Below are positions 25,103 to 33,391 of a stretch of 64,000 nt of DNA, piece after piece. Source of the stretch: Empedobacter brevis NBRC 14943 = ATCC 43319. GTDB taxonomy: Bacteria; Bacteroidota; Bacteroidia; Flavobacteriales; Weeksellaceae. The stretch is taken from positions 248,001 through 312,000 of the forward strand of contig NZ_KB908293.1 in assembly GCF_000382425.1 (NCBI RefSeq), in the 5' to 3' direction. The number at the start of each line of letters is the position of its first letter. The first letter of the stretch is position 1. The notes under the pieces are model-generated. The model ran no database searches, was not told where the DNA came from, and saw nothing but the letters and a program-made list of their open reading frames with translations. The translations under genes and the position numbers were made by a program.

Positions 25103-26799
25103 TCGTTGAAACGAATATCTTTGATATTCAATTGCCAGGTTCCTTTTCCTTGCCAATAGTTCATCCCAATAGTATATACCATATCAAACGATTGTCCTTT
25201 CTCTAACTTTGGACCAAACTTTCCAAGTTTGAAACCAATCGAAGGAAATGTAATACGGGTATCACGCTGATGAACATATAAACGTGCATGTTCTTTTCCT
25301 ACCAAACGAAAATCAGTGGCCAATAAATCCTTCGAAAGAAATACAGGATTCATATTCTCTGGTCCAAACGGTGCCATTCGCATAATAGACTCTAAAAAAG
25401 ATCGTGTCATATCGTTAAACGAAATCTCTTTATCAATCAGAATAGAAGGTGTAAAATGAGTTCCATTTGACATCTCTTTTACTGTTTGATCAAACCTGAT
25501 TTTGAACTCCTCAAAATTTTCTTCTTTCATTGCCAAACCAGCGGCGGCCATATGCCCTCCAAACTGTGTTAACAAATCTTTGTTTTTCTCAATAGCTGTA
25601 TAGATATCAAATTCTTGAATAGAGCGCGCAGAGCCTACAATTTCACCCTCATTATTTTTCGTAAAAACAATGGTTGGTTTATAGTACAGATCAACTAAAC
25701 GAGAGGCAACGATACCAATTACACCTTTGTTCCAAGATGAATTGTAAACAATTGTTGAATATTTCTCATTCGTATTAATTTGATTTAACTGCTCAAGCGC
25801 ATCTTGTGTCATATCAATGTCTAATGTCTTGCGCTCATTGTTCAAAGAATTGATGTCATTTAAATATTTACGACATTCTTCTTCATCTGTACTCAACATA
25901 AAACGAACAGCTTCCGAACCAAGTTTTATTCGTCCTGCAGCATTAATTTTTGGCGCAATTGAGAAAACAACATTCGAGATATTGACATTATTTTTAATGT
26001 TCGTTGGGATCAATTGTTGAAAAGCCAAACGAGGTTCAGAGTTAAGACGTTGCAAACCTTCATAAGCCAACACACGGTTTTCACCTGTAATGGGTACAAT
26101 ATCGGCTGCAATACTCACCGCAACTAAATCTAAAAACGGAAAAAGAGTTTTTTTGGGAAGGTTAAACTTTTCGGTATAAGCCTGTACTAATTTGAATCCC
26201 ACTCCACAACCGCTTAATTCTTTGTACGGGTAACGACAACCTTTTTGTTTGGGATCTAAAACGGCATAAGCTTTTGGCACAGAATGATCAGGTAAATGGT
26301 GGTCACAAATAATATAATCTATCCCCTTTGATTGCGCATAGTTGATTTGTTCGTGTGCTTTTATTCCACAATCTAAAGCTACAACAAGTGTGATATTATT
26401 TTGAATGGCAAACTCTATGCTTTGCATAGAAATTCCATAACCTTCATTATTTCGATCGGGGATATAAAAAAAGACTTTCGAGTAGATGGAAGTCAGAAAT
26501 TCGTAAAATAATGTTACGGCTGTTGTTCCATCTACATCGTAGTCTCCAAATATTAAGATCTTTTCATCATCATCAATTGCATTCTTGATACGGGAAACCG
26601 CATCGGACATTCCTTTCATCAAAAAAGGATCATGCAATTCATCCAAAGATGGATTAAAATACGATTTAGCTTGACTAAAATTCGTGATTCCACGTTGGGC
26701 TAATAAAATAGCAAGAACCTCAGAAATATTAAGTGACTCTCTTAAATCCTTAACTATTTCAGTACTGGGTTGTTCTTTTATTTCCCATGTTTTTTCCAT
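25099..26799 (-). CDS. recJ: Single-stranded-DNA-specific exonuclease RecJ
   Basis: A 5'-3' exonuclease of recombination and mismatch repair, DHH phosphoesterase family. The 566-aa length is normal. Metal-binding motifs: FGDYDVDGTTAV (about residues 81-92), ALDCG near 140, CDHHLPD near 165 (the DHH motif). The DHHA1 motif GGHMAAAGLAM is near 415. The C-terminal OB-like region follows. It lies 48 bp downstream of hemD on the same strand and converges with rsmI, sharing four bases at the stops. Confidence 0.95.
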   Translation of the reverse strand: MEKTWEIKEQPSTEIVKDLRESLNISEVLAILLAQRGITNFSQAKSYFNPSLDELHDPFLMKGMSDAVSRIKNAIDDDEKILIFGDYDVDGTTAVTLFYEFLTSIYSKVFFYIPDRNNEGYGISMQSIEFAIQNNITLVVALDCGIKAHEQINYAQSKGIDYIICDHHLPDHSVPKAYAVLDPKQKGCRYPYKELSGCGVGFKLVQAYTEKFNLPKKTLFPFLDLVAVSIAADIVPITGENRVLAYEGLQRLNSEPRLAFQQLIPTNIKNNVNISNVVFSIAPKINAAGRIKLGSEAVRFMLSTDEEECRKYLNDINSLNNERKTLDIDMTQDALEQLNQINTNEKYSTIVYNSSWNKGVIGIVASRLVDLYYKPTIVFTKNNEGEIVGSARSIQEFDIYTAIEKNKDLLTQFGGHMAAAGLAMKEENFEEFKIRFDQTVKEMSNGTHFTPSILIDKEISFNDMTRSFLESIMRMAPFGPENMNPVFLSKDLLATDFRLVGKEHARLYVHQRDTRITFPSIGFKLGKFGPKLEKGQSFDMVYTIGMNYWQGKGTWQLNIKDIRFND

Positions 26800-26847
26800 C
26801 TCCTTAATTTACATTTTTTTAATTAGAGAGAAGGGTAAGAGCGAATA

Positions 26848-27597
26848 TTATTTTGATTTATTTGCTTCTTTAACGTATTTGTCTAATGCCATTGTCATTG
26901 ACGGCGTCTGTGGTGTTGGCACCTCAATATCTACACGTAATCCCATCTCTTTTGCTTGATCAACTGTTGATTTTCCGAAAACCGCAATCCTTGTATTTTC
27001 TTGTACAAAATCCGGGAAATTTTCAAATAATGATTTAATTCCGGAAGGTGTAAAGAAAACGAGAATATCATATTTTACATCAGATAAATCTGATAAATCA
27101 CTTGATACAGTTCTAAACAAAGTTGCTTTTTGCCAAGTTAATCCTAAACTATCTAACAACGTAGGAACATTTGGTTTTAAAACATCAGATGCCGGTAATA
27201 AAAAGTTTTCATCTTTGTGCTTCTTGAATAAAGGCACCATGTCGGCAAAAACTTTTTCTCCAATGTAGATTTTACGTTTTCTGTACACAATATACTTTTG
27301 CAAATAGAAAGCAATCGCTTCAGATTCACAAAAATATTTCATTGAATCAGGAACAGTAAATCGCATTTCTTCAGCTAAACGAAAAAAATGATCAATCGCG
27401 TTTCTGCTTGTAAAAATAACAGCAGTCACTTTACTAAAATCAATCTTTTGTTGTCTAACTTCTTTAGCGTCTATCCCAACAACTTGGATAAATGGTCTAA
27501 AATCAATTTTGATTTTATTTCTTTTTTCAATCTCGTAGTATGGCGAGTTTTCTGCCTGAGGCTTAGGTTGTGATACTAATATTGATTTAACTTTCAT
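26848..27597 (-). CDS. hemD: Uroporphyrinogen-III synthase
   Basis: Cyclises hydroxymethylbilane to uroporphyrinogen III in heme synthesis. The 249-aa protein has the typical weak conservation of the family, but shows VIFTSRNAIDHFF near residue 60 and DILVFFTPSGIKSLFENF near 180, the two recurrent HemD blocks, then AVFGKSTVDQAKEMG. The start lies seven bases after the DUF4271 stop. The order DUF4271-hemD is one I recognise from related genomes. Confidence 0.86.
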   Translation of the reverse strand: MKVKSILVSQPKPQAENSPYYEIEKRNKIKIDFRPFIQVVGIDAKEVRQQKIDFSKVTAVIFTSRNAIDHFFRLAEEMRFTVPDSMKYFCESEAIAFYLQKYIVYRKRKIYIGEKVFADMVPLFKKHKDENFLLPASDVLKPNVPTLLDSLGLTWQKATLFRTVSSDLSDLSDVKYDILVFFTPSGIKSLFENFPDFVQENTRIAVFGKSTVDQAKEMGLRVDIEVPTPQTPSMTMALDKYVKEANKSK

Positions 27598-27604
27598 AGT
27601 AATT

Positions 27605-28279
27605 TTAGATTACTTTACCTACAATTAATAGCTTTGCTAAAACCATTATAGGTAAAATTTCTAGGGTGCAAAGGTACAAAATATTATAATACCAAATCGA
27701 TTTATGGTCACTTATTTGTTTGGCATAAATATTATAAATTTCAAATATTCTATTCAAAAACAACAAAATAAAACCAACAATCATCAAATAATCTTTGTTA
27801 ATTTGTGTATAAAAAAATAAAAAACAAATAACTAATAAGAGTAAAACATTCTTCGCATTTACAAAACTCGAACTTTTCATAAAATATGAGACGGAGCTCG
27901 ATTCGTAAAAAACACGGTAAAATGTCACTTCTATCAACAGCCTGAAAAGCATAATAATACTTATCACTCCGAACGTAATTCCCACACGCGACAGATAATA
28001 AAACTTAAAATTAGGAACATGATTATAATTGATGTCAAAGTAAGAAACCAACAATAGACTAATCAACAAAACTGTCACAGCATTGACAATAAAACTAAAC
28101 AGCGTCGTATTATCATCTGTAAAACTCATGTATTCGGTTTTATTATCGAGTGTCTTAAAATTTTTTGCAAACAGGTACTTGGCTGCACAAACCAATAATA
28201 AACACACTGTGAGAGCAATAAGCACCGTATCATTGCCAAGTGTATTTTTTCCTATCGAGATTAAATCGTTTGTTTTCAT
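27605..28279 (-). CDS. DUF4271 family membrane protein
   Basis: The ATG at 28277-28279 (MKTNDLISIG) is preferred to a GTG at 28333, giving 224 aa. About six hydrophobic helices fill most of the protein; the conserved FYRVFYESSSVSYFMKSSSF segment sits near the middle, then FYTQINKDYLMIVGF. DUF4271 proteins are inner-membrane proteins of Bacteroidota of unknown function, often next to hemD as here. It is divergent from the polyprenol-phosphate mannosyltransferase gene with a 66-bp gap. Confidence 0.8.
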   Translation of the reverse strand: MKTNDLISIGKNTLGNDTVLIALTVCLLLVCAAKYLFAKNFKTLDNKTEYMSFTDDNTTLFSFIVNAVTVLLISLLLVSYFDINYNHVPNFKFYYLSRVGITFGVISIIMLFRLLIEVTFYRVFYESSSVSYFMKSSSFVNAKNVLLLLVICFLFFYTQINKDYLMIVGFILLFLNRIFEIYNIYAKQISDHKSIWYYNILYLCTLEILPIMVLAKLLIVGKVI

Positions 28280-28345
28280 AATTTTTCCAAAAATACAAAA
28301 CACTAACAATCTTATAACTATCTTTATGCCCACAAAATTATATTT

Positions 28346-29068
28346 ATGTCGGACAAATTAGTGATCATCCCGACCTACAACGAAAAAGAAAACATAGAAG
28401 CCATTATTCGTGCAGCTTTAGCTGTTGACGGAGATTTTAATGTGTTGATTGTTGATGACAGTTCTCCTGACGGAACCAATGCTATTGTACAGCAATTGAT
28501 TCCTCAATTTCAAGGACGTTTGCATTTGGAAATTCGAACAGTGAAGGATGGCTTGGGACGTGCATATGTACATGGTTTTAAATGGGCTTTGGCGAATCAT
28601 TACGATTATATTTTTGAAATGGATGCTGACTTCTCCCATAATCCTAATGATTTACCCCGTTTGTACGATGCTTTAGCTGATGGTGCCGATGTAGCTATTG
28701 GTTCGCGCTATTCTAACGGTGTAAATGTCGTGAACTGGCCCATGAACAGAGTTTTGTTATCTTATTTTGCTTCAAAATATGTACGCATTATTACACGTCT
28801 GCCTGTACACGATGCAACTGCCGGATTTGTTGGTTACCGTTCCGCTGTTTTAAAGACTTTAGATTTAGATAAAATTAAGTTCAAAGGGTATGGATTTCAG
28901 ATCGAAATGAAATACAAATCATGGATCAAGAAATTCAAACTGAAAGAAGTTCCTATTATTTTTACAGATAGAACTTTAGGCGAATCAAAAATTAGCTCTG
29001 ATATTATTGGGGAAGCTGTTTTTGGTGTAATTTCGTTACGATTAAGAAATATATTCGGTCAATTATGA
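28346..29068 (+). CDS. Polyprenol monophosphomannose synthase (GT2 glycosyltransferase)
   Basis: A 240-aa GT-A glycosyltransferase of the dolichol-phosphate mannosyltransferase group. It transfers mannose (or another hexose) from a nucleotide sugar to polyprenyl phosphate at the inner face of the membrane. It starts with IIPTYNEKENIEAII; has VDDSSPDGT near 37-44, EMDADFSHNP with the DxD motif at D93/D95, and a GSRYSNG block. There is no C-terminal membrane helix pair, as in the short bacterial type. It overlaps the DUF4296 gene by four bases (ATGA). Confidence 0.86.
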   Translation: MSDKLVIIPTYNEKENIEAIIRAALAVDGDFNVLIVDDSSPDGTNAIVQQLIPQFQGRLHLEIRTVKDGLGRAYVHGFKWALANHYDYIFEMDADFSHNPNDLPRLYDALADGADVAIGSRYSNGVNVVNWPMNRVLLSYFASKYVRIITRLPVHDATAGFVGYRSAVLKTLDLDKIKFKGYGFQIEMKYKSWIKKFKLKEVPIIFTDRTLGESKISSDIIGEAVFGVISLRLRNIFGQL

Positions 29069-29454
29069 AATATGTGTATGTAACAATCGTTTTGTTTTCC
29101 GCCATTTTTAGTTGTACACCTAAAAATTATGAAAAACCCGAGGATCTTATCAGTAAATCGGATATGATCGAAATTATAACTGATTTAACGATCAGTCAGC
29201 AAGGTTTACAAATGTTTCCTGTTCAAAATGAAGATCAGAGTTTACTTTTGGCCAAAGATGCTGTAGACATTATGAAATCTTATGATGTAACGTTTCACAC
29301 TTTTGAAGAGAGTTATAAATACTACATGATGCAGCCCGAAAGCTTCAAGAAGATGTTAGATAAAGTGAAAAAAAATCTTGAAGATAAATTATCAGAGGAA
29401 GAAAAAGAGCGTCAAAAGAATCAGAAAAATTCCCTCGAAATGAATAAAAATTAA
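29065..29454 (+). CDS. DUF4296 domain-containing lipoprotein
   Basis: A 129-aa protein with a lipoprotein signal; Cys 17 follows SAIFS. The DUF4296 part (25-100) contains IEIITDLTISQQG and SYKYYMMQPESFKKMLDKV. A highly charged Lys/Glu tail ends the protein. Function is unknown. It is coupled to the mannosyltransferase by an ATGA overlap and followed by a strong terminator. Confidence 0.82.
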   Translation: MKYVYVTIVLFSAIFSCTPKNYEKPEDLISKSDMIEIITDLTISQQGLQMFPVQNEDQSLLLAKDAVDIMKSYDVTFHTFEESYKYYMMQPESFKKMLDKVKKNLEDKLSEEEKERQKNQKNSLEMNKN

Positions 29455-29489
29455 AAAAACGCAAGTCTCAATCGACTTGCGTTTTTTTT
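29453..29489 (+). terminator. Terminator after the DUF4296 gene
   Basis: Stem of about 15 bp (AAAAAAACGCAAGTC with its complement), a 6-nt loop and eight T. Confidence 0.9.
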
Positions 29490-29751
29490 ATAAATAAATA
29501 TTTTAACGTACAACTTGAATTTTACACTTTCAAAAGCTTCTCAATACTGATTGTGAGACTTTTTGTTTATATTAAACCAATATTTAATCCTTATCAAAAG
29601 TACTATCTGACACAGAATTGAAATCAAATTAATTCGTTTATTTACATACACTTACCATTAATTTAAATAATAAGAGCAAGGCGATTTCTCTAAAGGAATA
29701 AAAAAATAACCTTTACAAGAGTATTCTGGTTTTATTGAAAAATTACTATAT

Positions 29752-29784
29752 AAAAAAAGCTCTAATCAAATTGATTAGAGCTTT
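29752..29784 (-). terminator. Terminator after tRNA-Cys
   Basis: A perfect inverted repeat AAAGCTCTAATCAA / TTGATTAGAGCTTT directly 3' of the tRNA on the minus strand, followed by seven T. Confidence 0.88.
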
Positions 29785-29785
29785 G

Positions 29786-29856
29786 AGGTTCCTAGCGGAT
29801 TCGAACCGCTGTGGACGGTTTTGCAGACCGCTACCTAGCCTCTCGGTCAAGGAACC
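29786..29856 (-). tRNA. tRNA-Cys (GCA)
   Basis: A 71-nt cloverleaf on the minus strand. Acceptor GGTTCCT pairs with AGGAACC, the discriminator base is U as usual for tRNA-Cys, the anticodon loop CTGCAAA gives anticodon GCA, and the T-loop is TTCGAAT. The CCA end is not encoded. A TATATTTG box lies 21 bases upstream and a strong terminator directly downstream. Confidence 0.96.
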
Positions 29857-29876
29857 ATTCCCGTTCTTTTGGATTG

Positions 29877-29884
29877 CAAATATA
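29877..29884 (-). promoter_or_regulatory. Putative -7 box (TATATTTG) for tRNA-Cys
   Basis: An exact TAnnTTTG match on the minus strand, 20 bases before the tRNA 5' end. Confidence 0.55.
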
Positions 29885-29908
29885 GCAATAATTTCAGAAA
29901 AAAAAACT

Positions 29909-30265
29909 TTAATAGCTTTTTTCTAAAATTATACTCACTTTTTCTACATGCCCGCCAATAGGAGGATTCAGCTTAGATAATTTCACTTTTGCATACGTAA
30001 CATTTGTAAGTTCCTGTCCTATACGATCTAAGACTCTTTTACATACATGTTCTAATAATTTTGAACGAATACCAACCTCCTCTTTTACAATTTTATTCAA
30101 CGAAACATAATCCAAGGCATCAACTAATTCGTCCGAATGGCACGCTTCTGAAAAATCAGCATGCGCTTCCAAATCAACCAGATAATCAGATCCTATACGT
30201 GCTTCTTCATCTAAACAACCATGATTTGAATAGATTTTTATATTTTCTAAGATAATTATTCCCAT
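29909..30265 (-). CDS. folB: Dihydroneopterin aldolase
   Basis: Folate pathway enzyme releasing glycolaldehyde from dihydroneopterin. The 118-aa length is normal. It opens IIILENIKIYSNHGCLDEE (the usual L-x-x-(I/L)-x-x-x-x-x-H-G-x-x-x-x-E pattern), has DYVSLNKIVKEEV and KLLEHVCKRVLDRI, and the catalytic Lys is in AKVKLSKLNPPIGG. The ATG is at 30263-30265. It lies downstream of sodA on the same strand, but a terminator separates them. Confidence 0.93.
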   Translation of the reverse strand: MGIIILENIKIYSNHGCLDEEARIGSDYLVDLEAHADFSEACHSDELVDALDYVSLNKIVKEEVGIRSKLLEHVCKRVLDRIGQELTNVTYAKVKLSKLNPPIGGHVEKVSIILEKSY

Positions 30266-30276
30266 GCATCAAAGAT

Positions 30277-30309
30277 AAAAAAAGACTTGTGTATTTCTAC
30301 ACAAGTCTT
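30277..30309 (-). terminator. Terminator after sodA
   Basis: A 12-bp perfect stem (AAGACTTGTGTA and its complement), a 4-nt loop and a minus-strand T-run. Confidence 0.88.
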
Positions 30310-30333
30310 CTATAGTTTAATTTTTTAACCTTC

Positions 30334-30936
30334 TTATTTTGCAGATGCAAATCTTTCTGCTACTTTATCCCAGTTAATTACACTAAAGAAAGCTTCAATG
30401 TAATCAGGACGACGGTTTTGGTAATTTAAGTAATAAGCATGTTCCCAAACATCTAATCCTAAAATTGGGAATCCTTGTACATCAGCAACCGGCATTAATG
30501 TAGAATCTTGGTTTGGTGTTGATGTCACAACTAATTTACCATCTTTTACAATTAACCAAGCCCATCCAGAACCAAAACGTGTTGCCGCAGCTTTAGAAAA
30601 CTCATCTTTAAACGCTTCAAAAGATCCAAAAGCAGCATCAATCGCCTCTGCAACTTCTGCAGTTGGCTGGTTGCTTCCTCCCGGAGTTAAAATTTCCCAA
30701 AATAAATTGTGGTTATAGAAACCACCTCCATTGTTACGAACAGCCGGTTTATCTGTTCCTTTTGCTAAAATTTCTTCGATTGTTGCATTTGCTAAATCAG
30801 TTCCTTCAATTGCAGCATTCAGGTTATTTGTATACGCAGCATGGTGTTTATCATGGTGGATTTCCATTGTTTTTGCGTCAATATGAGGTTCTAATGCATC
30901 AAATGCATAAGGTAATTTTGCTAATTCGAAAGCCAT
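30334..30936 (-). CDS. sodA: Superoxide dismutase, Fe/Mn family (Mn-type features)
   Basis: Cytoplasmic enzyme dismutating superoxide to peroxide and oxygen. The 200-aa length is normal. Metal ligands visible: H27 (MEIHHDKHH), H76 (FYNHNLFWE), D162 and H166 (LDVWEHAYY). Q143 in TPNQDS and the GGGFYNHN block are typical of the Mn-preferring type, but metal use (Mn, Fe or both) cannot be decided from sequence. Promoter -7 box TATATTTG lies at 30991-30998; the gene is monocistronic with its own terminator. Confidence 0.94.
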   Translation of the reverse strand: MAFELAKLPYAFDALEPHIDAKTMEIHHDKHHAAYTNNLNAAIEGTDLANATIEEILAKGTDKPAVRNNGGGFYNHNLFWEILTPGGSNQPTAEVAEAIDAAFGSFEAFKDEFSKAAATRFGSGWAWLIVKDGKLVVTSTPNQDSTLMPVADVQGFPILGLDVWEHAYYLNYQNRRPDYIEAFFSVINWDKVAERFASAK

Positions 30937-30990
30937 AATATTAATTTTTTAGATTTAATTTTATTTGTATAAAGATATACAATAACTCAA

Positions 30991-30998
30991 CAAATATA
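30991..30998 (-). promoter_or_regulatory. Putative -7 box (TATATTTG) for sodA
   Basis: An exact TAnnTTTG match on the minus strand about 54 bases upstream of the sodA ATG. No -33 TTG seen. Confidence 0.4.
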
Positions 30999-31072
30999 AT
31001 TCCGAAACGATAGAATTTTAACATTATTTAATAGTAAAAGCTTATTTTAGTAAAAGATTTTAAATTTTTAAA

Positions 31073-32278
31073 ATGAAAATACTTTGGAAAATAATAAAAT
31101 GGTTCATTATTATTATTTGCATTTTAATTCTAACCCTTTATGCAACAGGCAATGATTACATTTTTCGTGGTGTAAAATTAACCTATATGAAAGGTGAAAA
31201 AACAGCAAACATTGATGATTATAAAGATTTTGATAATAATATAATTTTAGCAAGTTCTCCACGTGTTTGGCTTCAACATTTAGATTACAATCAATTTCCA
31301 TTGTCAGCTAATTTCGAAAAAGAGATGAAAGATTTCGGAACAGCCGGATTTGTCATCATCAAAGATAATCAACTATTGAGTGAGTATTATTTTAACGGTT
31401 ACGCTCAGAATGATCTCACAAATTCTTTTTCAATGGCAAAAACATTTACAACCATGCTGCTAGGAAAAGCTATTGAACAAGGATACATCAAAAGTTTAGA
31501 TCAAAAGATTACCGATTTTATTCCTGAATTTAATGATGATAAATTCGGCACTCAATGTACTGTAGGCGATTTATCTGCCATGACTTCCGGTTATGACTGG
31601 GACGAAGATTACTATTTCCCTCTTAATCCTACTGCTAAAGCATATTACGGTGATGATATTGTAAAACAAATGCTGAACAGAAAATTTGTTGCTCAACCCG
31701 GAGGACATTTCAAATACCAATCAAGTGATACACAATTATTAGGAATTGTGATTGAACGCGCTTTAAAAAACAAATCATTATCACAATACTTTCAAGAAGA
31801 ATTCTGGCAGCCAATGGGCATGGAATTGGACGCACAATGGTCGAAAGATAACCCAAAAGGAATGGAAAAAACCTATTGCTGCTTCAATGCAACAGCAAGA
31901 GATTTTGCAAAGCTGGGACAATTATTACTGAATAATGGAAATTGGTACGGAAAACAAATCTTAGCGTCGACTTTTGTTCAAAAAATGGTTCTTCCAAATA
32001 CAAAAGCATTCAATCCGAATGAGCCAAAGATTTATGGCTATTCTGTTTGGATGGATTATGATTATAAAACACCCTTTTATACAATGCTTGGACATTTAGG
32101 TCAGCGTGTCATTGTGGTTCCTTCAGAGAAATTGGTTATAGTAAGAACAGGTAAAACACATCATGACCAACCAAACAATCGTCCGATTGCTGACGGAGAT
32201 GTTTACAGATTGGTTGACGAAGCAATGCGTATTAATGAAAAAGTAAAAGAAAATGATACAACGAATTCCTTACACTAA
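31073..32278 (+). CDS. Membrane-anchored serine hydrolase (class C beta-lactamase/DD-peptidase-like)
   Basis: A 401-aa protein with an N-terminal membrane anchor (residues 7-25, IKWFIIIICILILTLYA) and the beta-lactamase/transpeptidase-like fold outside the cytoplasm. Active-site motifs: SMAK (SxxK, near residue 120) and YQSSD (YxS/N, near 222). GHLGQ near 340 stands in for the third HxG/KTG box. The family includes esterases, DD-peptidases and class C beta-lactamases; nothing here marks a true resistance enzyme. The end overlaps the next gene by 26 bases. Confidence 0.84.
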   Translation: MKILWKIIKWFIIIICILILTLYATGNDYIFRGVKLTYMKGEKTANIDDYKDFDNNIILASSPRVWLQHLDYNQFPLSANFEKEMKDFGTAGFVIIKDNQLLSEYYFNGYAQNDLTNSFSMAKTFTTMLLGKAIEQGYIKSLDQKITDFIPEFNDDKFGTQCTVGDLSAMTSGYDWDEDYYFPLNPTAKAYYGDDIVKQMLNRKFVAQPGGHFKYQSSDTQLLGIVIERALKNKSLSQYFQEEFWQPMGMELDAQWSKDNPKGMEKTYCCFNATARDFAKLGQLLLNNGNWYGKQILASTFVQKMVLPNTKAFNPNEPKIYGYSVWMDYDYKTPFYTMLGHLGQRVIVVPSEKLVIVRTGKTHHDQPNNRPIADGDVYRLVDEAMRINEKVKENDTTNSLH

Positions 32279-32960
32279 AATATTGTTTTTAGACATCGAA
32301 ACGGTTCCACAAACCGATGATTGGAATCTTCTATCAGAGAGAACAAAAGCTTTATGGGAAAAGAAAACTGTTTTTCAACGTAACCATGATGAGGTTTCTC
32401 CTGAAGAATTTTATCACGAACGCGCCGGAATAATGGCTGAATTCGGAAAAATCGTTTGTATCTCAGTCGGAATTGTCGTGAAAGATTCTTTTATACACAT
32501 CAAAAGTTTTTATGGACATGATGAAAAAAAACTGCTCGAGGATTTTAACGCCATGCTTATTGAGAATTTTTTCAAACCTGATCATCTTTTATGCGCACAC
32601 AACGGTAAAGAATTCGATTTCCCCTACATTGCCCGACGAATGATGATTCATCAGATCGAAATTCCCGCAATTCTACAATTGTTCGGAAAAAAACCATGGG
32701 AAGTACAGCATTTAGATACCATGGAATTATGGAAGTTCGGCGATTACAAAAATTTCACTTCACTGGATTTATTAGCGAATGTATTCGAAATACCTACACC
32801 AAAGGATGATATCGATGGTTCACAAGTTGCGCGCGTATATTATGACGAAAATAATATTGAACGCATCAAAGATTACTGCGAAAAAGATGTTGTTACCTTA
32901 ATCAACGTTTTCAGAAAAATGAGGTACGATGAGCCTTTGCATAGAAAAGAAGACTTATAA
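32253..32960 (+). CDS. Predicted 3'-5' exonuclease (PolB-like exonuclease domain)
   Basis: A 235-aa DEDD-type exonuclease of the PF10108-like group (PolB-related, stand-alone). ExoI motif FLDIETVP supplies D14 and E16. ExoII is in CAHNGKEFDFPYIARRM near 115-130. ExoIII is in DYCEKDVVTLINVF near 207-220. Probably acts on DNA or RNA 3' ends; the substrate is unknown. The ATG is inside the end of the serine hydrolase gene (26-base overlap), indicating co-transcription. Confidence 0.82.
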   Translation: MIQRIPYTKILFLDIETVPQTDDWNLLSERTKALWEKKTVFQRNHDEVSPEEFYHERAGIMAEFGKIVCISVGIVVKDSFIHIKSFYGHDEKKLLEDFNAMLIENFFKPDHLLCAHNGKEFDFPYIARRMMIHQIEIPAILQLFGKKPWEVQHLDTMELWKFGDYKNFTSLDLLANVFEIPTPKDDIDGSQVARVYYDENNIERIKDYCEKDVVTLINVFRKMRYDEPLHRKEDL

Positions 32961-32964
32961 TATT

Positions 32965-33318
32965 TTATACAGCTTGCCCGAAAGTAAGTAGATTATGATC
33001 CGGGTCAAGAATAGAAAATTCTATTTGTCCCCACGGTTTTACTTGCAACTTTCCATTGGGATGAATTTGGATTTTATTTTTTACAAATGTTTCGTAAAGC
33101 AATTCAATGTCAGCAACACGGATATAAACTTGTCCATAATTTTCTTCCGGAACCAACTCTTCAAACTTGAAAAAATGAATTTCTATTCCATCTTTTCTCA
33201 CCATAAAATAATCTTCCAAATCATTTAAAAATGGGACAAACCCTAAGTGGTCAACATAATATTTAAATGTAATTTCTTTACTTCTCATAGGAAGTTTGGG
33301 ATGAATTTCTAAGAACAT
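32965..33318 (-). CDS. VOC (glyoxalase/bleomycin resistance) family protein
   Basis: A 117-aa single vicinal-oxygen-chelate domain: two beta-alpha-beta-beta-beta repeats, starting FLEIHPKLPMRSKEITFKYY and ending with WGQIEFSILDPDHNLLTFGQ, the usual C-terminal motif with the Glu/Asp-Pro-Asp region. It is similar to bleomycin-binding-type proteins, but ligand and activity are not predictable. It converges with the exonuclease gene with only four bases between stops. Confidence 0.82.
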   Translation of the reverse strand: MFLEIHPKLPMRSKEITFKYYVDHLGFVPFLNDLEDYFMVRKDGIEIHFFKFEELVPEENYGQVYIRVADIELLYETFVKNKIQIHPNGKLQVKPWGQIEFSILDPDHNLLTFGQAV

Positions 33319-33342
33319 ACTACACGAATTTGCATTAAAAAT

Positions 33343-33373
33343 AAAAAAATCCGCCTAATAAGCGGATCTTTTT
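33343..33373 (-). terminator. Terminator after the CorC/HlyC gene
   Basis: A short GC stem (ATCCGC with GCGGAT), a 7-nt loop and a minus-strand run of seven T. Confidence 0.75.
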
Positions 33374-33391
33374 ATCTCTCTATTTTAAAGA

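Noticed and set aside
29532-29565. Hairpin-like CTCAAT/ATTGTGAG followed by T-run in the DUF4296 to tRNA-Cys gap
   Set aside because: The stem has mismatches and a perfect terminator already lies 40 bases upstream; no clear role.
29735-29926. 63-codon plus-strand frame over tRNA-Cys
   Set aside because: Reads through the tRNA and its terminator on the opposite strand; a by-product of RNA gene sequence.
31073-32278. Serine hydrolase considered as a beta-lactamase resistance gene
   Set aside because: It has a membrane anchor and SxxK/YxS motifs shared with esterases and DD-peptidases, but no class C-specific signature.
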